From: Blastococcus sp. TML/M2B
GTDB taxonomy: Bacteria > Actinomycetota > Actinomycetes > Mycobacteriales > Geodermatophilaceae
Assembly (NCBI RefSeq): GCF_016612865.1
Contig: NZ_JAENZZ010000002.1
Coordinates: 1,426,001 to 1,490,000 of the forward strand
Length of the DNA stretch: 64,000 nt
Reading direction: 5' to 3'
In this document: positions 54,937 to 64,000 of the stretch, piece after piece
Layout of the letters: every line of letters begins with the position of its first letter
Numbering within the stretch: position 1 is the first letter of the stretch
Translations under genes and position numbers: made by a program
Notes under the pieces: model-generated
The model's input: the letters and a program-made list of their open reading frames with translations, nothing else
What the model was told of the DNA's origin: nothing
Databases searched by the model: none

Positions 54937-56580
54937 TCAGTCCGTCCGCTCGTCCAGCTCCGCGCAGAACGGCTCGCCGTACAGGCGCTCGTAGTTCTCC
55001 TGGACGCCGTCGAAACGGACCGCCACGAGGTAGTACTCGGGCCAGCCCTGCTTGGTCATCCAGTCGAACAGCGTCCCGCAGCGCACGTCCTCGGGCACGT
55101 CGCCGTCGGCGGACTGGGACACCATCCGGGCGTTGACCGGGTAGTTGCCCTGCGTGATCTCGGCCAGGGTCATGTTGAGCGCGACCTGGCCCAGGACGAA
55201 GGCACCGGCCAGCGGCAGCACGACGGCCAGCAACCGGGCCCCGCGCCCCCGGCGCAGCGCCACGAGCACCAGCACGATCAGCGCCGCGACGGCGATCACG
55301 CCGACCGCGTAGGAGAGGTACACCTGGCCGGGCCGGGCCATCTTCTCGCTGTACTTGACGGTCATCGCGTGGGTCGCGGTGGCGACCGCCCAGAACGTGA
55401 CGAGGGCGGCGGCCGGCACGATCCAGGGGCTGCGCCACGCGGGCAGCCGCTCGGCCTCCGGGGCGACGTGCGCCCAGCTGTCGGTCCCGCTGCGGCGGAC
55501 CCAGGCGTACCCGATGACGCTGACCAACAGCACCAGAGCGGCGGCCACGGCGACCGCTCCCCCGTCGAGGGCGGGCGCGCCGGCGGACTCGCTGAGGTAG
55601 GCCCAGCCGCCCCCGGGGAGGGCGCCGAGCATCCCGTCGACCCAGGCGGAAGCCCCGGCCCGGCCGAGCGCCAGCGTCGTCCCGCCGTAACCGGACTCGT
55701 CCGACGGCACGGCCAGCAGCACCCGGCCGCCCACGAACATGACCGCGGGCAGCGCCACGGCGGTTCCCATCAGCACGAGGCAGCGGCGCCGGATCTGCGC
55801 GCGGTCGACGGCGGTGAGCGCGGTGAGCACCACGGCGACGGCGACCGCCGCGATGGCCCCGACGAGCATCTCGTAGTACCAGACCGCCATGACGCCGAGC
55901 GCCGAACAGATCACGATCGACCGCTTGTCGCGGTTGCCCGGGGCGATGGCGCGCAGCGCCCAGGCGAGCGTCCACATGCCGATCGCCGTCGAGCCCCAGC
56001 CCGCGGGGCCGTAGGAGACGACGGGGTCGTCGGACCACGGCACGTGCAGCTGCAGCGTGGCCGCCGTGACGGCCGACAGCAGGGCGAACGTGGGCCAGAA
56101 CTGCACGCGCAGCGCCGGCGACCGGCGGAGCCCCCAGACCAGCACCGACGCGGCGCCGGCCACGCCGAGGGCGATCATCGCGAGGGTGGCCAGCACGTCG
56201 TAGTACTGCGGCGAGACGCCGGCGGAGGCGCTCAGCCGGTAGGCCAGGAAGTGGTACAGCGCGCCGAGGGTCTGACCGACCGGGTTCGAGTGGCCGGCCT
56301 GCTGGCCCGCCGAGAACCCGAAGGTCAGCGCCTCCCAGAGGCTGCCGTCGGTGATCGCGTAGGTCTCCTGGAGCGCCTGGAAGTCGTCGGCGATGATCGG
56401 GACCCGGGCGGCCGGGACGTACCCGACACCGAGGACGGCGGCGCCGGACAGCGCCCAGCCCGCGTTGCGGAGCCGGCCGCGCCCGCGGGCACCCGGCTCG
56501 TCGACGACGGCCGCGGACGGCTGCTCGTCGGTGGCGTGGACCGGGTCCAGGACGGCGGTGGCGCCGGGGTGCTCAGCCAT
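54937..56580 (-). CDS. Polytopic membrane protein of unknown function, GT-C-like
   Basis: This 547-residue protein has about 11 TMs. The first external loop contains RVPIIADDFQALQETYAITDGS, where the Asp pair is in the position of the catalytic acids of GT-C glycosyltransferases. A later loop has HVPWSDDPVVSYGPAGWGS. The C-terminal ~80 residues are soluble and contain two Cys. I do not recognise a named family. Its ATG overlaps the flippase stop by eight bases, so it is the last gene of the 61,012-54,937 operon and may polymerise or modify the glycan moved by the flippase. Confidence 0.68.
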   Translation of the reverse strand: MAEHPGATAVLDPVHATDEQPSAAVVDEPGARGRGRLRNAGWALSGAAVLGVGYVPAARVPIIADDFQALQETYAITDGSLWEALTFGFSAGQQAGHSNPVGQTLGALYHFLAYRLSASAGVSPQYYDVLATLAMIALGVAGAASVLVWGLRRSPALRVQFWPTFALLSAVTAATLQLHVPWSDDPVVSYGPAGWGSTAIGMWTLAWALRAIAPGNRDKRSIVICSALGVMAVWYYEMLVGAIAAVAVAVVLTALTAVDRAQIRRRCLVLMGTAVALPAVMFVGGRVLLAVPSDESGYGGTTLALGRAGASAWVDGMLGALPGGGWAYLSESAGAPALDGGAVAVAAALVLLVSVIGYAWVRRSGTDSWAHVAPEAERLPAWRSPWIVPAAALVTFWAVATATHAMTVKYSEKMARPGQVYLSYAVGVIAVAALIVLVLVALRRGRGARLLAVVLPLAGAFVLGQVALNMTLAEITQGNYPVNARMVSQSADGDVPEDVRCGTLFDWMTKQGWPEYYLVAVRFDGVQENYERLYGEPFCAELDERTD

Positions 56581-57944
56581 GCCGGGCCTCCCGGGCGACG
56601 TCGAGGCGGTCGAGGACGAACAGCGCGCCGGCGGTCAGCGCACCGATGATCCCGATGGCCACGATCATGGCGCGCAGGTCCGGCAGCAGCATCGACGCGG
56701 CGACCCACTGCAGCACGCCGGCCACGAACAGGGCGACCACGGCGCGGGAGGACGCCCGGGCCGTGTGGCTGATCAGCAGCCCCTGGGCCAGGGCCCACGG
56801 CAGGTAGGCCACGGTCATCCAGGGCAGCAGCGCGGCCGCGGGGGCGTAGCCCGAGCCGGCGCCGAAGAGGATCGCCACGAGGGTGTCGCCGATCAGCGCG
56901 ACCACCCCGGCCAGCGCGAGGCCGCTGGCGAGCACCGTGGCCAGCACGATGTTGACCCCGAAGCGCACCGCCCCGGCGTCCGCCCCGCGGAACACGAACC
57001 GCGGCAGCAGGTAGACGCGACAGCACGGTGGGCACCAGCAGGCCCATCTTGGCGAGCACCGCGGCGGCGGCGAAGGCCCCCGAGGCGTCGTCGACGCTGT
57101 GGATGCGGACGAGCACGACGTCGATGTTGGTCAGCCAGGCGAACGAGAGCGTCAGGAGCATCAGCACGGTGCTCTTGCGCGAGAAGGCGCTGTGCCCGGT
57201 GATCAGCAGGTCCCGGGTCTGCCAGCCGGCGAGCACCGCGACGGCGACGATCGCGACGAGCACCGCGACCACGACCGAGACCGCGCCGAGGCCCGCGGCC
57301 AGGGCGGCGACGGCGAGCAGCAGCCGCAGCACCTGGGAGGCGGTGGAGTAGCCGGAGACGAGCCGGGCCTTGCCGGCGCCCTGCAGGCGACCGAGGGCGA
57401 CGCTGAACAGGAAGCTCGGGACGATGGTCAGCGCGGCGAGGTTCACCGCGAGCCGGCTGGTGTCCAGGGCGTCGGCGAGCAGCGGCGAGGCCAGCGCCAC
57501 CGCGGCGGCGAACCCGCCACCGAGCACGAGCGCCTCGACGGTCGCGCCGTCGATCCCGCGGCGCGGGCGGTCCGCCGGGGGCGAGGTGAGCGCGGCGGCG
57601 GTGACCACCGCGACGGAGTTCTGCAGCGCCGAGGCGCCGATGCTGGCGATGTTGACGATCGCGAGGAACGCGGCGAGCAGGCCGAAGCCGGCCGGGCCGA
57701 GGCCGCGGCCGGTGACGACGTGGAAGCCGGAGGTGGAGGCGATCCCGAGGGCGGCGAGCCCGCCGACCGAGATCAGCGGCCACGCGTGCCGGCGGAGGTA
57801 GCCCAGCGACATCTGGCGGGCCGAGACGGGCGCCTCGTGCGCGAGGACCTCGGTCGCGGCCGGGGCGGCGAGCTCGGCCCGGACGGCGTCGAGGGTCACG
57901 GGGGCCGGCCGCTGCGGAGCGACCTCCGGGTGCACGGTGGTCAC
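56573..57944 (-). CDS. Polysaccharide flippase (MOP superfamily, Wzx-like), interrupted by a 1-base insertion
   Basis: The repaired product is about 456 residues. After a 65-residue polar N-terminus come about 12-14 TMs, with GLAALGIASTSGFHVVTGRGLGPAGFGLLAAFLAIVNI, LGRLQGAGKARLVSGYSTASQVLRLLLAV and FLASTNIDVVLVR-like TNIDVVLVRIHS, as in polysaccharide-exporter MOP proteins. The frame breaks near 57015; dropping one A gives VLSRYLLPRFVFRGADAG, a normal family sequence. The GTG overlaps the upstream glycosyltransferase stop (GTGA). It would flip the undecaprenyl-linked unit assembled by the upstream enzymes. Confidence 0.82.
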
Positions 57945-58867
57945 CGGTTGGCCGCCTGCGGCAGCAGGTCGTCGTCGTGCTCGGAGCGGCCGCGGGGCAC
58001 CGGGAGGGGCAGCACGGCGGCGATCTGCGCGGCGGGGGCGGCCGGCGCGGCGTCCTCGACCGGCGCGAGCGGCGTGACGACGGAGAGCGCGGGAGCGGGC
58101 GCCCGGGTGGCGGTCCGGGCCGCGGTCCGCGCCGTCCGGGCCGCGGCCAGGCGGCGGGCCCGGCTGTGCGCCGCGACGGTGAGCAGGTCGCGCAGCGCCT
58201 CCCACATCGACCCGGCACCGATCCGGCTGGTGAACTCGTAGTCCAGCACCACCGGCGCCTCCTCGACGCGGGCGCCGCCCTCGACGAGCCGGCACATCAT
58301 CTCCAGGTCGAAGGCGAACCCGGTGACCCGGAGCTCGGCCATGACCGGTGCGGCGACCGACCGGCGCATCGCCTTGATGCCGGTCTGGGTGTCGCCGAGG
58401 TCCACGCCCAGCGCCAGCCGGGTGAGCCCGCGGAACGTGCGGCTGGCCACCCGCCGGACCAGCGGGTAGGTGACCGCCGACTCCGGGTGCACCTTGGACC
58501 CGACGACGACGTCGGCGACATCGGCGTCCAGCCGGTCCAGGAAGCCCGGGAGCACCGAGGGGTGCAGGTCCAGGTCGCCGTCCAGGAAGGCGACCAGCGG
58601 GTGGGCGGCGTGCGCGAAGCCGTGCCGGATCGCGTGGCCTTTGCCCTGGTTCGGGAAGTACTCCAGGACGGTGACCTGCGGGAGGCCCAGGCCGCGGGCC
58701 TGCTCGGCCGTGCCGTCGGTGCTGCCGTCGGAGACCACGAGGATCTCGTAGGTCCGGCCGGTGGCGTCGAGCACCTCGGCCAGGCGGGTCACCGCGGCGG
58801 CGATGCTGGCGGCTTCCTGGTAGGCGGGGACGACGACGGAGACCGCCGTGAGCTCAGTGGTAATCAC
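57941..58867 (-). CDS. Glycosyltransferase family 2 (dolichyl-phosphate glucosyltransferase-like)
   Basis: The 308-residue GT2 enzyme shows VSVVVPAYQEAASIAAAVTRL, VSDGSTDGTAEQARGL, GKGHAIRHGF, FLDGDLDLHPSVLPGFL (DxD) and DLGDTQTGIKAMRR. These are close to the Alg5/dolichyl-P-glucose synthase pattern. It probably charges polyprenyl phosphate with a hexose for the GT-C-like enzyme downstream. The last ~70 residues are Ala/Arg/Pro-rich and may be disordered. It overlaps the epimerase gene by 14 bases at its start and the flippase by four at its end. Confidence 0.87.
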   Translation of the reverse strand: MITTELTAVSVVVPAYQEAASIAAAVTRLAEVLDATGRTYEILVVSDGSTDGTAEQARGLGLPQVTVLEYFPNQGKGHAIRHGFAHAAHPLVAFLDGDLDLHPSVLPGFLDRLDADVADVVVGSKVHPESAVTYPLVRRVASRTFRGLTRLALGVDLGDTQTGIKAMRRSVAAPVMAELRVTGFAFDLEMMCRLVEGGARVEEAPVVLDYEFTSRIGAGSMWEALRDLLTVAAHSRARRLAAARTARTAARTATRAPAPALSVVTPLAPVEDAAPAAPAAQIAAVLPLPVPRGRSEHDDDLLPQAANR

Positions 58868-59933
58868 GGGTCATCAGGTCCTTCACGACGATGTCCGACG
58901 GTGAGGTGCGCAGGGTCTGGGGCGGGCGGCGCCGCTCGGCGGAGTGCTGCAGGAAGTGCTGGAGGGCGTCGATGTCCCAGCCGGAGAGCACGGCGTTCTC
59001 GCCGAGGCCGTCCTGCCGCTCGGTCTCCTTGCGGTGCACCAGCGTCGGGACGCCGAGCAGCGCGGCCTCCTCCTGGACGCCGCCGCTGTCGGTGACGGCG
59101 AACGAGGCGCCGGCGAGCAGGTCGGTGAACTCCGCGTGCGGGACCTTGTCGAGCACGGTGAACAGCTCGGTCGGCAGCGCGTCGAGCCGGCTGCCGAGGA
59201 CGTGGCGCGCCTGGTCGTCGGCGACCAGGACCATGCGGTGCGGCGCGTGCTCCCGCAGCGCGGCCAGCGTCCGGTCCGCGAGCCCGGAGGCGGTGAGGAA
59301 CTCGAAGCGGTGCAGCAGCACCAGGCCGTAGGGGTCGGTGTCCGACGGGCGGGCCGACGGGGCACGGTCCAGGACGGCGTCGACGACGGTGTTGGCGCCG
59401 GTGGGGACGACCCCGCGGCGGCCGGCGAGCACCGCGGTCGCGGCGTCGGACGGCGCGTAGTGGACGTCGGCGAGCCGGCCGACGATGCGCCGGTCCAGCT
59501 CCTCGGGGAACGGGTGCCGCCAGTTGCCCGACCGCAGCCCGGCCTCGACGTGCGCGCAGTCCGCGCCCAGCAGCTTGGCGAGCAGCGCGCCGACGACGCT
59601 GGTCATCGTGTCGCCGTGGACGACCAGCACGCTGCGCCGTCCCCCGCTGCGCAGCCGCCGCCGGGCGGACCAGCCGTGGCGCACCACCCAGGCGGCGATC
59701 TGGGCGAGCCAGACGAGCACGTCGGCCGGGCCGGCGAGCGGCTTGCCGCCGCGGCCGTTGGCGAGCACGTGCTCGGGCGCCGGCAGGCCCAGGCCCGGCA
59801 GCGCGCGCAGCACGGTGTCGGACTGCTGGAGGGTCAGCCACTGCTCGTAGCCGACGCCCTGGGCGGCCAGCCGGCGCGCGACCGGGGCCAGCTTGATGGC
59901 CTCGGCGGTGGTGCCGTAGACGAAGACGATCAC
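58854..59933 (-). CDS. wecB: UDP-N-acetylglucosamine 2-epimerase
   Basis: The 359-residue GT-B-fold enzyme interconverts UDP-GlcNAc and UDP-ManNAc. It has GTTAEAIKLAPVARRL at the start (the family GTRPEAIK loop, here variant), VHGDTMTSVVGALLAKLLGADCAHVEAGLRSGNWRHPFPEELDRR, and the C-terminal TDSGGVQEEAALLGVPTLVHRKETERQDG. The Arg-Pro changes in the first loop and in the TERP motif hint at an altered substrate. The GTG at 59933 overlaps the upstream glycosyltransferase stop (GTGA). It supplies a ManNAc-type sugar to this operon's glycan. Confidence 0.87.
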   Translation of the reverse strand: MIVFVYGTTAEAIKLAPVARRLAAQGVGYEQWLTLQQSDTVLRALPGLGLPAPEHVLANGRGGKPLAGPADVLVWLAQIAAWVVRHGWSARRRLRSGGRRSVLVVHGDTMTSVVGALLAKLLGADCAHVEAGLRSGNWRHPFPEELDRRIVGRLADVHYAPSDAATAVLAGRRGVVPTGANTVVDAVLDRAPSARPSDTDPYGLVLLHRFEFLTASGLADRTLAALREHAPHRMVLVADDQARHVLGSRLDALPTELFTVLDKVPHAEFTDLLAGASFAVTDSGGVQEEAALLGVPTLVHRKETERQDGLGENAVLSGWDIDALQHFLQHSAERRRPPQTLRTSPSDIVVKDLMTRDYH

Positions 59934-61012
59934 GCGGCGACCTCGGTGCGGACGGGCAGGTTGCGGGTGGTCGAGCGCAGCAGGTGGCCGTGCACGGCCA
60001 GCCCGCGCAGCAGCCCGGCCCAGTACGGGACGGCGAACACCGGCGCGTAGGTGAGGTAGGCGCGCAGCCCCTTCGCGGGGCAGCGCTTGCGGGCGGCCAG
60101 GGCGGCGGGCGCGGCGAGCGCGAGGACCGCGGCGACGGCGAGCCCGCCGAGGACCGTCCACGCCTGGGCGCCGACCAGGGCCGCGAGCACCGCCAGCCCG
60201 ATGACGGGGGCGGCGGCCAGGCCGACGAGGGCGGCGTTCCAGCCCGCCGAGGTGCCGGCGTAGCTGTCCACGAGGAACGTGCCGCGGCCGAAGCTGTGCC
60301 GGACGAAGTCGCGCACGTTGCCACGCGGGCGGTAGACGGCCACGAAACCGGGGTCCAGGCGGATCGGGACCTCGGCGGCGATGTGGCGGATCAGCTTGGT
60401 GTCGTCGCTGGCCAGGGCGGCGTCGCCGGTCGGCCAGGCGACGCGGCAGGCCTCGACGAGCAGCGCGCGCGGGGCGATGAAGACGCCGGTCCCCTTGGGG
60501 TGCTGGTTGAACGTCTCCAGGCCGAACTCGACCGGCTCCGGCGCGCCCAGGTAGCCGCCCCAGAAGACGTGGGTGAGCACCTCCCAGAAGTGGCCGACCA
60601 GCGGCGCGTCGGGGTCGGTGACGCAGTGGCCGTTCCAGACGGTCGTGCGCGGGTTCGCGGCGGTGACCGCCTCGACGTGGGCGAGGCTGCCCGGGCCGAG
60701 CAGGACGCGGCTGTCGAGGAGGAGCACCTGCTCGGCGCGGGCCTCCTGCAGGCCGGCCCAGCGGGCGAGGAACCGGCCCTTGTTCTCCTGGCGCAGGACG
60801 CGCAGGGCCGCGGGGTAGGTGGTGGCGAGCGAGGTGATGAGCTCCGCGGTGCCGTCGGTCGAGCCGTCGTCCACGACGAGGACCTCGGCGGTCCACGAGG
60901 TGGCGGCGAGCGCCCGGGCGCAGGCCTCCAGGGTGGAGGGCAGCCACTCCGCCGAGTTGTAGGACGGGATCACCACGGTGAGGTCGGGGCGCTCGCGCTC
61001 GCTCTGCTCCAC
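59930..61012 (-). CDS. Glycosyltransferase family 2 with C-terminal membrane segments
   Basis: The 360-residue protein has a GT2 domain: TVVIPSYNSAEWLPSTLEACAR, VVDDGSTDGTAELI, NKGRFLARWAGLQEARAEQVLLLDSRV in place of a classical DxD, and SDDTKLIRHIAAEVPIRLDPGFVAVYRPRGNVRDFVRH. Two to four TMs follow from residue ~255. The metal-binding DxD reads LLDSRV, which is unusual. The ATG is preceded by GAGGGGGGAC. It is the first gene of the operon that ends at 54,937 and overlaps the epimerase by four bases. Confidence 0.83.
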   Translation of the reverse strand: MEQSERERPDLTVVIPSYNSAEWLPSTLEACARALAATSWTAEVLVVDDGSTDGTAELITSLATTYPAALRVLRQENKGRFLARWAGLQEARAEQVLLLDSRVLLGPGSLAHVEAVTAANPRTTVWNGHCVTDPDAPLVGHFWEVLTHVFWGGYLGAPEPVEFGLETFNQHPKGTGVFIAPRALLVEACRVAWPTGDAALASDDTKLIRHIAAEVPIRLDPGFVAVYRPRGNVRDFVRHSFGRGTFLVDSYAGTSAGWNAALVGLAAAPVIGLAVLAALVGAQAWTVLGGLAVAAVLALAAPAALAARKRCPAKGLRAYLTYAPVFAVPYWAGLLRGLAVHGHLLRSTTRNLPVRTEVAA

Positions 61013-61331
61013 ATGTCCCCCCCTCGCCCAGCCGCAGTACCGGCAGCTGGTGTCGTTCGCGTAGCCGCACCGTCGCCCGCCGTGATCATCGCTGGACCGG
61101 ACTGACTCGTCCGCCGGACACGCGGGCGTGTGACCCGTGTGGCGACGGACCGGGAGTTCCGGTGCTGCGCAGGAAAAGGCGTTACTCAGCGCTACTTTCT
61201 GTAAGCAGAAAGTACCAGCGGCGAGACGGAACGGTCACTCTCACAACTGCGTGTCACCAGCCGGGTGCTGGGCGAAATGTGCCGAAGTGTCGACACGGGA
61301 CTCGGCTGTTCCGGACGCCTTCCTGCGGCGG
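61013..61331. other. 319-base intergenic region upstream of the second polysaccharide operon
   Basis: No gene-like frame is convincing here. The stretch is less GC-rich than its neighbours and holds a perfect inverted repeat at 61193-61214. It must contain the promoter of the leftward operon starting at 61012 and the 3' region of meaB. I see no clear -10/-35 pair and no long hairpin that would end meaB. Confidence 0.6.
61193..61214. promoter_or_regulatory. Perfect 9-4-9 inverted repeat, candidate operator
   Basis: TACTTTCTG, loop TAAG, then CAGAAAGTA. It is AT-rich in a 74% GC background and lies 180 bases before the operon at 61012. The symmetry and AT content fit a regulator site better than a terminator. 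Confidence 0.5.
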
Positions 61332-62371
61332 TCAGCCGGCGGGGCGCTGCCCCAGGAAGGTCTCCAGGATCTGGCGCGCCGCCAGGGCCGGGGTGAGCTC
61401 CTCGGCGAGCACCGCCTTCTCCAGGGTCGGCGCCACCGCGCGGACGTCGGGGTGCGCCCGGAGCGCGTGGTCCAGCCCGTCCCGCACCAGCTGCCAGGTC
61501 CAGCGGACCTGCTGGCTGCGCCGGCGCTCGTCGAACTCCCCGGAGGCCTTCATCCGGTCCTGGTGCTCGACCAGCTTGGCCCAGACCTCGTCCAGGCCGT
61601 CCCCGGTGAGGCCGGCGCAGGTGAGCACCGGCACGTCCCACGTCTCGCCGTGGCCGCGCAGCATCCGGATCGCCTGGGCGAGCTCGCGCGCGGCCTTCCG
61701 CGCACCCGGTAAGCCGTCCCCGTCGGCCTTGTTGACGGCGATGACGTCGGCGATCTCGAGGATGCCGCGCTTGATGCCCTGCAGCTGGTCGCCGGTGCGC
61801 GCCAGGGTGAGGAAGAGGAAGGAGTCGACCATCTCGGCGACGGTGATCTCCGACTGCCCGACGCCGACGGTCTCCACGAGCACGACGTCGTAGCCGGCGG
61901 CCTCGACGACGACCATCGACTCCCGCGTCGCCTGGGCGACCCCGCCGAGCGTGCCCGAGGTCGGGGAGGGCCGGATGAAGGCGTGCGGGTCCACCGACAG
62001 CCGGACCATCCGCGTCTTGTCGCCGAGGATCGAGCCGCCCGACCGCGCCGAGGACGGGTCGACGGCGAGCACCGCGACCTTCGAGCCGGCCGCGGTCAGC
62101 GTCACCCCGAGCTGGTCGATGAACGTCGACTTCCCGACGCCGGGGACGCCGCTGATGCCGACGCGGCGCGCTCCCCCGGCGTGCGGCAGCAGCTCGACCA
62201 GCAGCTCCTGCGCCCGTTCCCGGTGGTCTGCGCGCCGCGACTCGACCAGCGTGATGGCGCGCGCCATCGTCCGGCGGTCGCCCGCCAGCACGCCCTCGAC
62301 CAGCGCGGGGACGTCGACCGCCGGGCCCCGAGGGGCAGAAATGGCCATTTCTGCCCCTCCCTCCGGGCGCA

Positions 62372-62372
<1 letters not shown>
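61332..62372 (-). CDS. meaB: MeaB-type GTPase chaperone of methylmalonyl-CoA mutase
   Basis: This G3E-class GTPase guards the B12 cofactor of the mutase. The 346-residue product has Walker A GISGVPGVGKSTFID, AVDPSSARSGGSILGDKTRM, VETVGVGQSEITVAEMVD and the base-recognition NKAD. The ATG at 62372 overlaps the mutB stop (ATGA), the junction style common in this window. An ATG at 62348 has a better ribosome site (GGAGGG and GGGG upstream) and begins MAISAPRG; it lies within a 28-base perfect palindrome. Both starts leave the GTPase domain intact. The pairing with mutB fixes the function. Confidence 0.95.
62331..62358. repeat. 28-base perfect palindrome over the internal meaB start codon
   Basis: Each 14-base arm reads AGGGGCAGAAATGG, without a loop. 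It contains the ATG at 62348 and the adjacent ribosome-site bases. In RNA it could fold and hide that start. In DNA it could be a protein site or a dispersed palindromic element. Confidence 0.9.

Positions 62373-64000
<1,628 letters not shown>

Noticed and set aside
20510-57015. Interpretation of the nine broken genes as pseudogenes from reductive evolution
   Set aside because: All have one extra base, intact domains on both sides, essential or conserved functions and a shared 500-base phase, which point to consensus error.

Overview
The window is a chromosomal stretch of very high GC (roughly 73-75% by eye) with actinobacterial gene content. The combination of arabinogalactan-type genes (dprE1/dprE2/ubiA/emb), an AccA3-AccD-AccE acyl-CoA carboxylase, LCP proteins, LGFP repeats and a B12-dependent methylmalonyl-CoA mutase, without mycolate synthesis genes in view, fits a member of the Geodermatophilaceae (Blastococcus/Modestobacter/Geodermatophilus type). 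That placement is an inference from gene content. No rRNA, tRNA, CRISPR array, insertion sequence or prophage was seen.

Layout. (1) 1-12,636: a surface-polysaccharide locus with two tandem GDP-mannose 4,6-dehydratase paralogues, GT4 glycosyltransferases, a Wzm/Wzt exporter whose ATPase carries a C-terminal sugar-recognition domain, a methyltransferase and a GT-C-like membrane protein. (2) 12,815-22,079: wall assembly. An LCP phosphotransferase faces a tightly overlapping operon for decaprenyl-phospho-arabinose (PAP2 phosphatase, UbiA, DprE1, DprE2); a TIGR03089 gene and one Emb arabinosyltransferase follow. (3) 22,140-24,897: a cst-like sulfide/persulfide module (CstR-type repressor with operator, CstB-type dioxygenase-rhodanese, a small Cys-rich protein, a TauE-type exporter). 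(4) 24,902-35,958: acyl-CoA dehydrogenase, purE/purK, GtrA, SbcCD, two acyltransferases and a PH-domain membrane protein. (5) 36,064-41,412: biotin ligase diverging from accD-accE-maf, then accA3. (6) 41,442-54,843: an exported-protein region with two paralogous M11-like metalloproteases, one with a C-terminal membrane segment and one ending in LGFP repeats, a lipoprotein coupled to an eight-unit LGFP protein, LpdA, a polyprenol-phosphate-mannose synthase with an MptB-type mannosyltransferase, and an SGNH acyltransferase. (7) 54,937-61,012: a second polysaccharide operon (GT2, UDP-GlcNAc 2-epimerase, GT2, Wzx-type flippase, polytopic membrane protein). (8) 61,332-64,000: meaB and the 3' part of mutB.

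The genes form a coherent envelope-building region: nucleotide sugars and lipid-linked pentose/mannose donors, transferases, exporters and exported wall-attached proteins. The acyl-CoA carboxylase and methylmalonyl-CoA mutase genes form a propionate/methylmalonate branch.

Nine otherwise conserved genes are each broken by one extra base. All nine extra bases lie at nearly the same phase modulo 500 (about 8-18), so I read them as consensus-polishing artefacts, not pseudogenes, and annotate the repaired genes across the shift.
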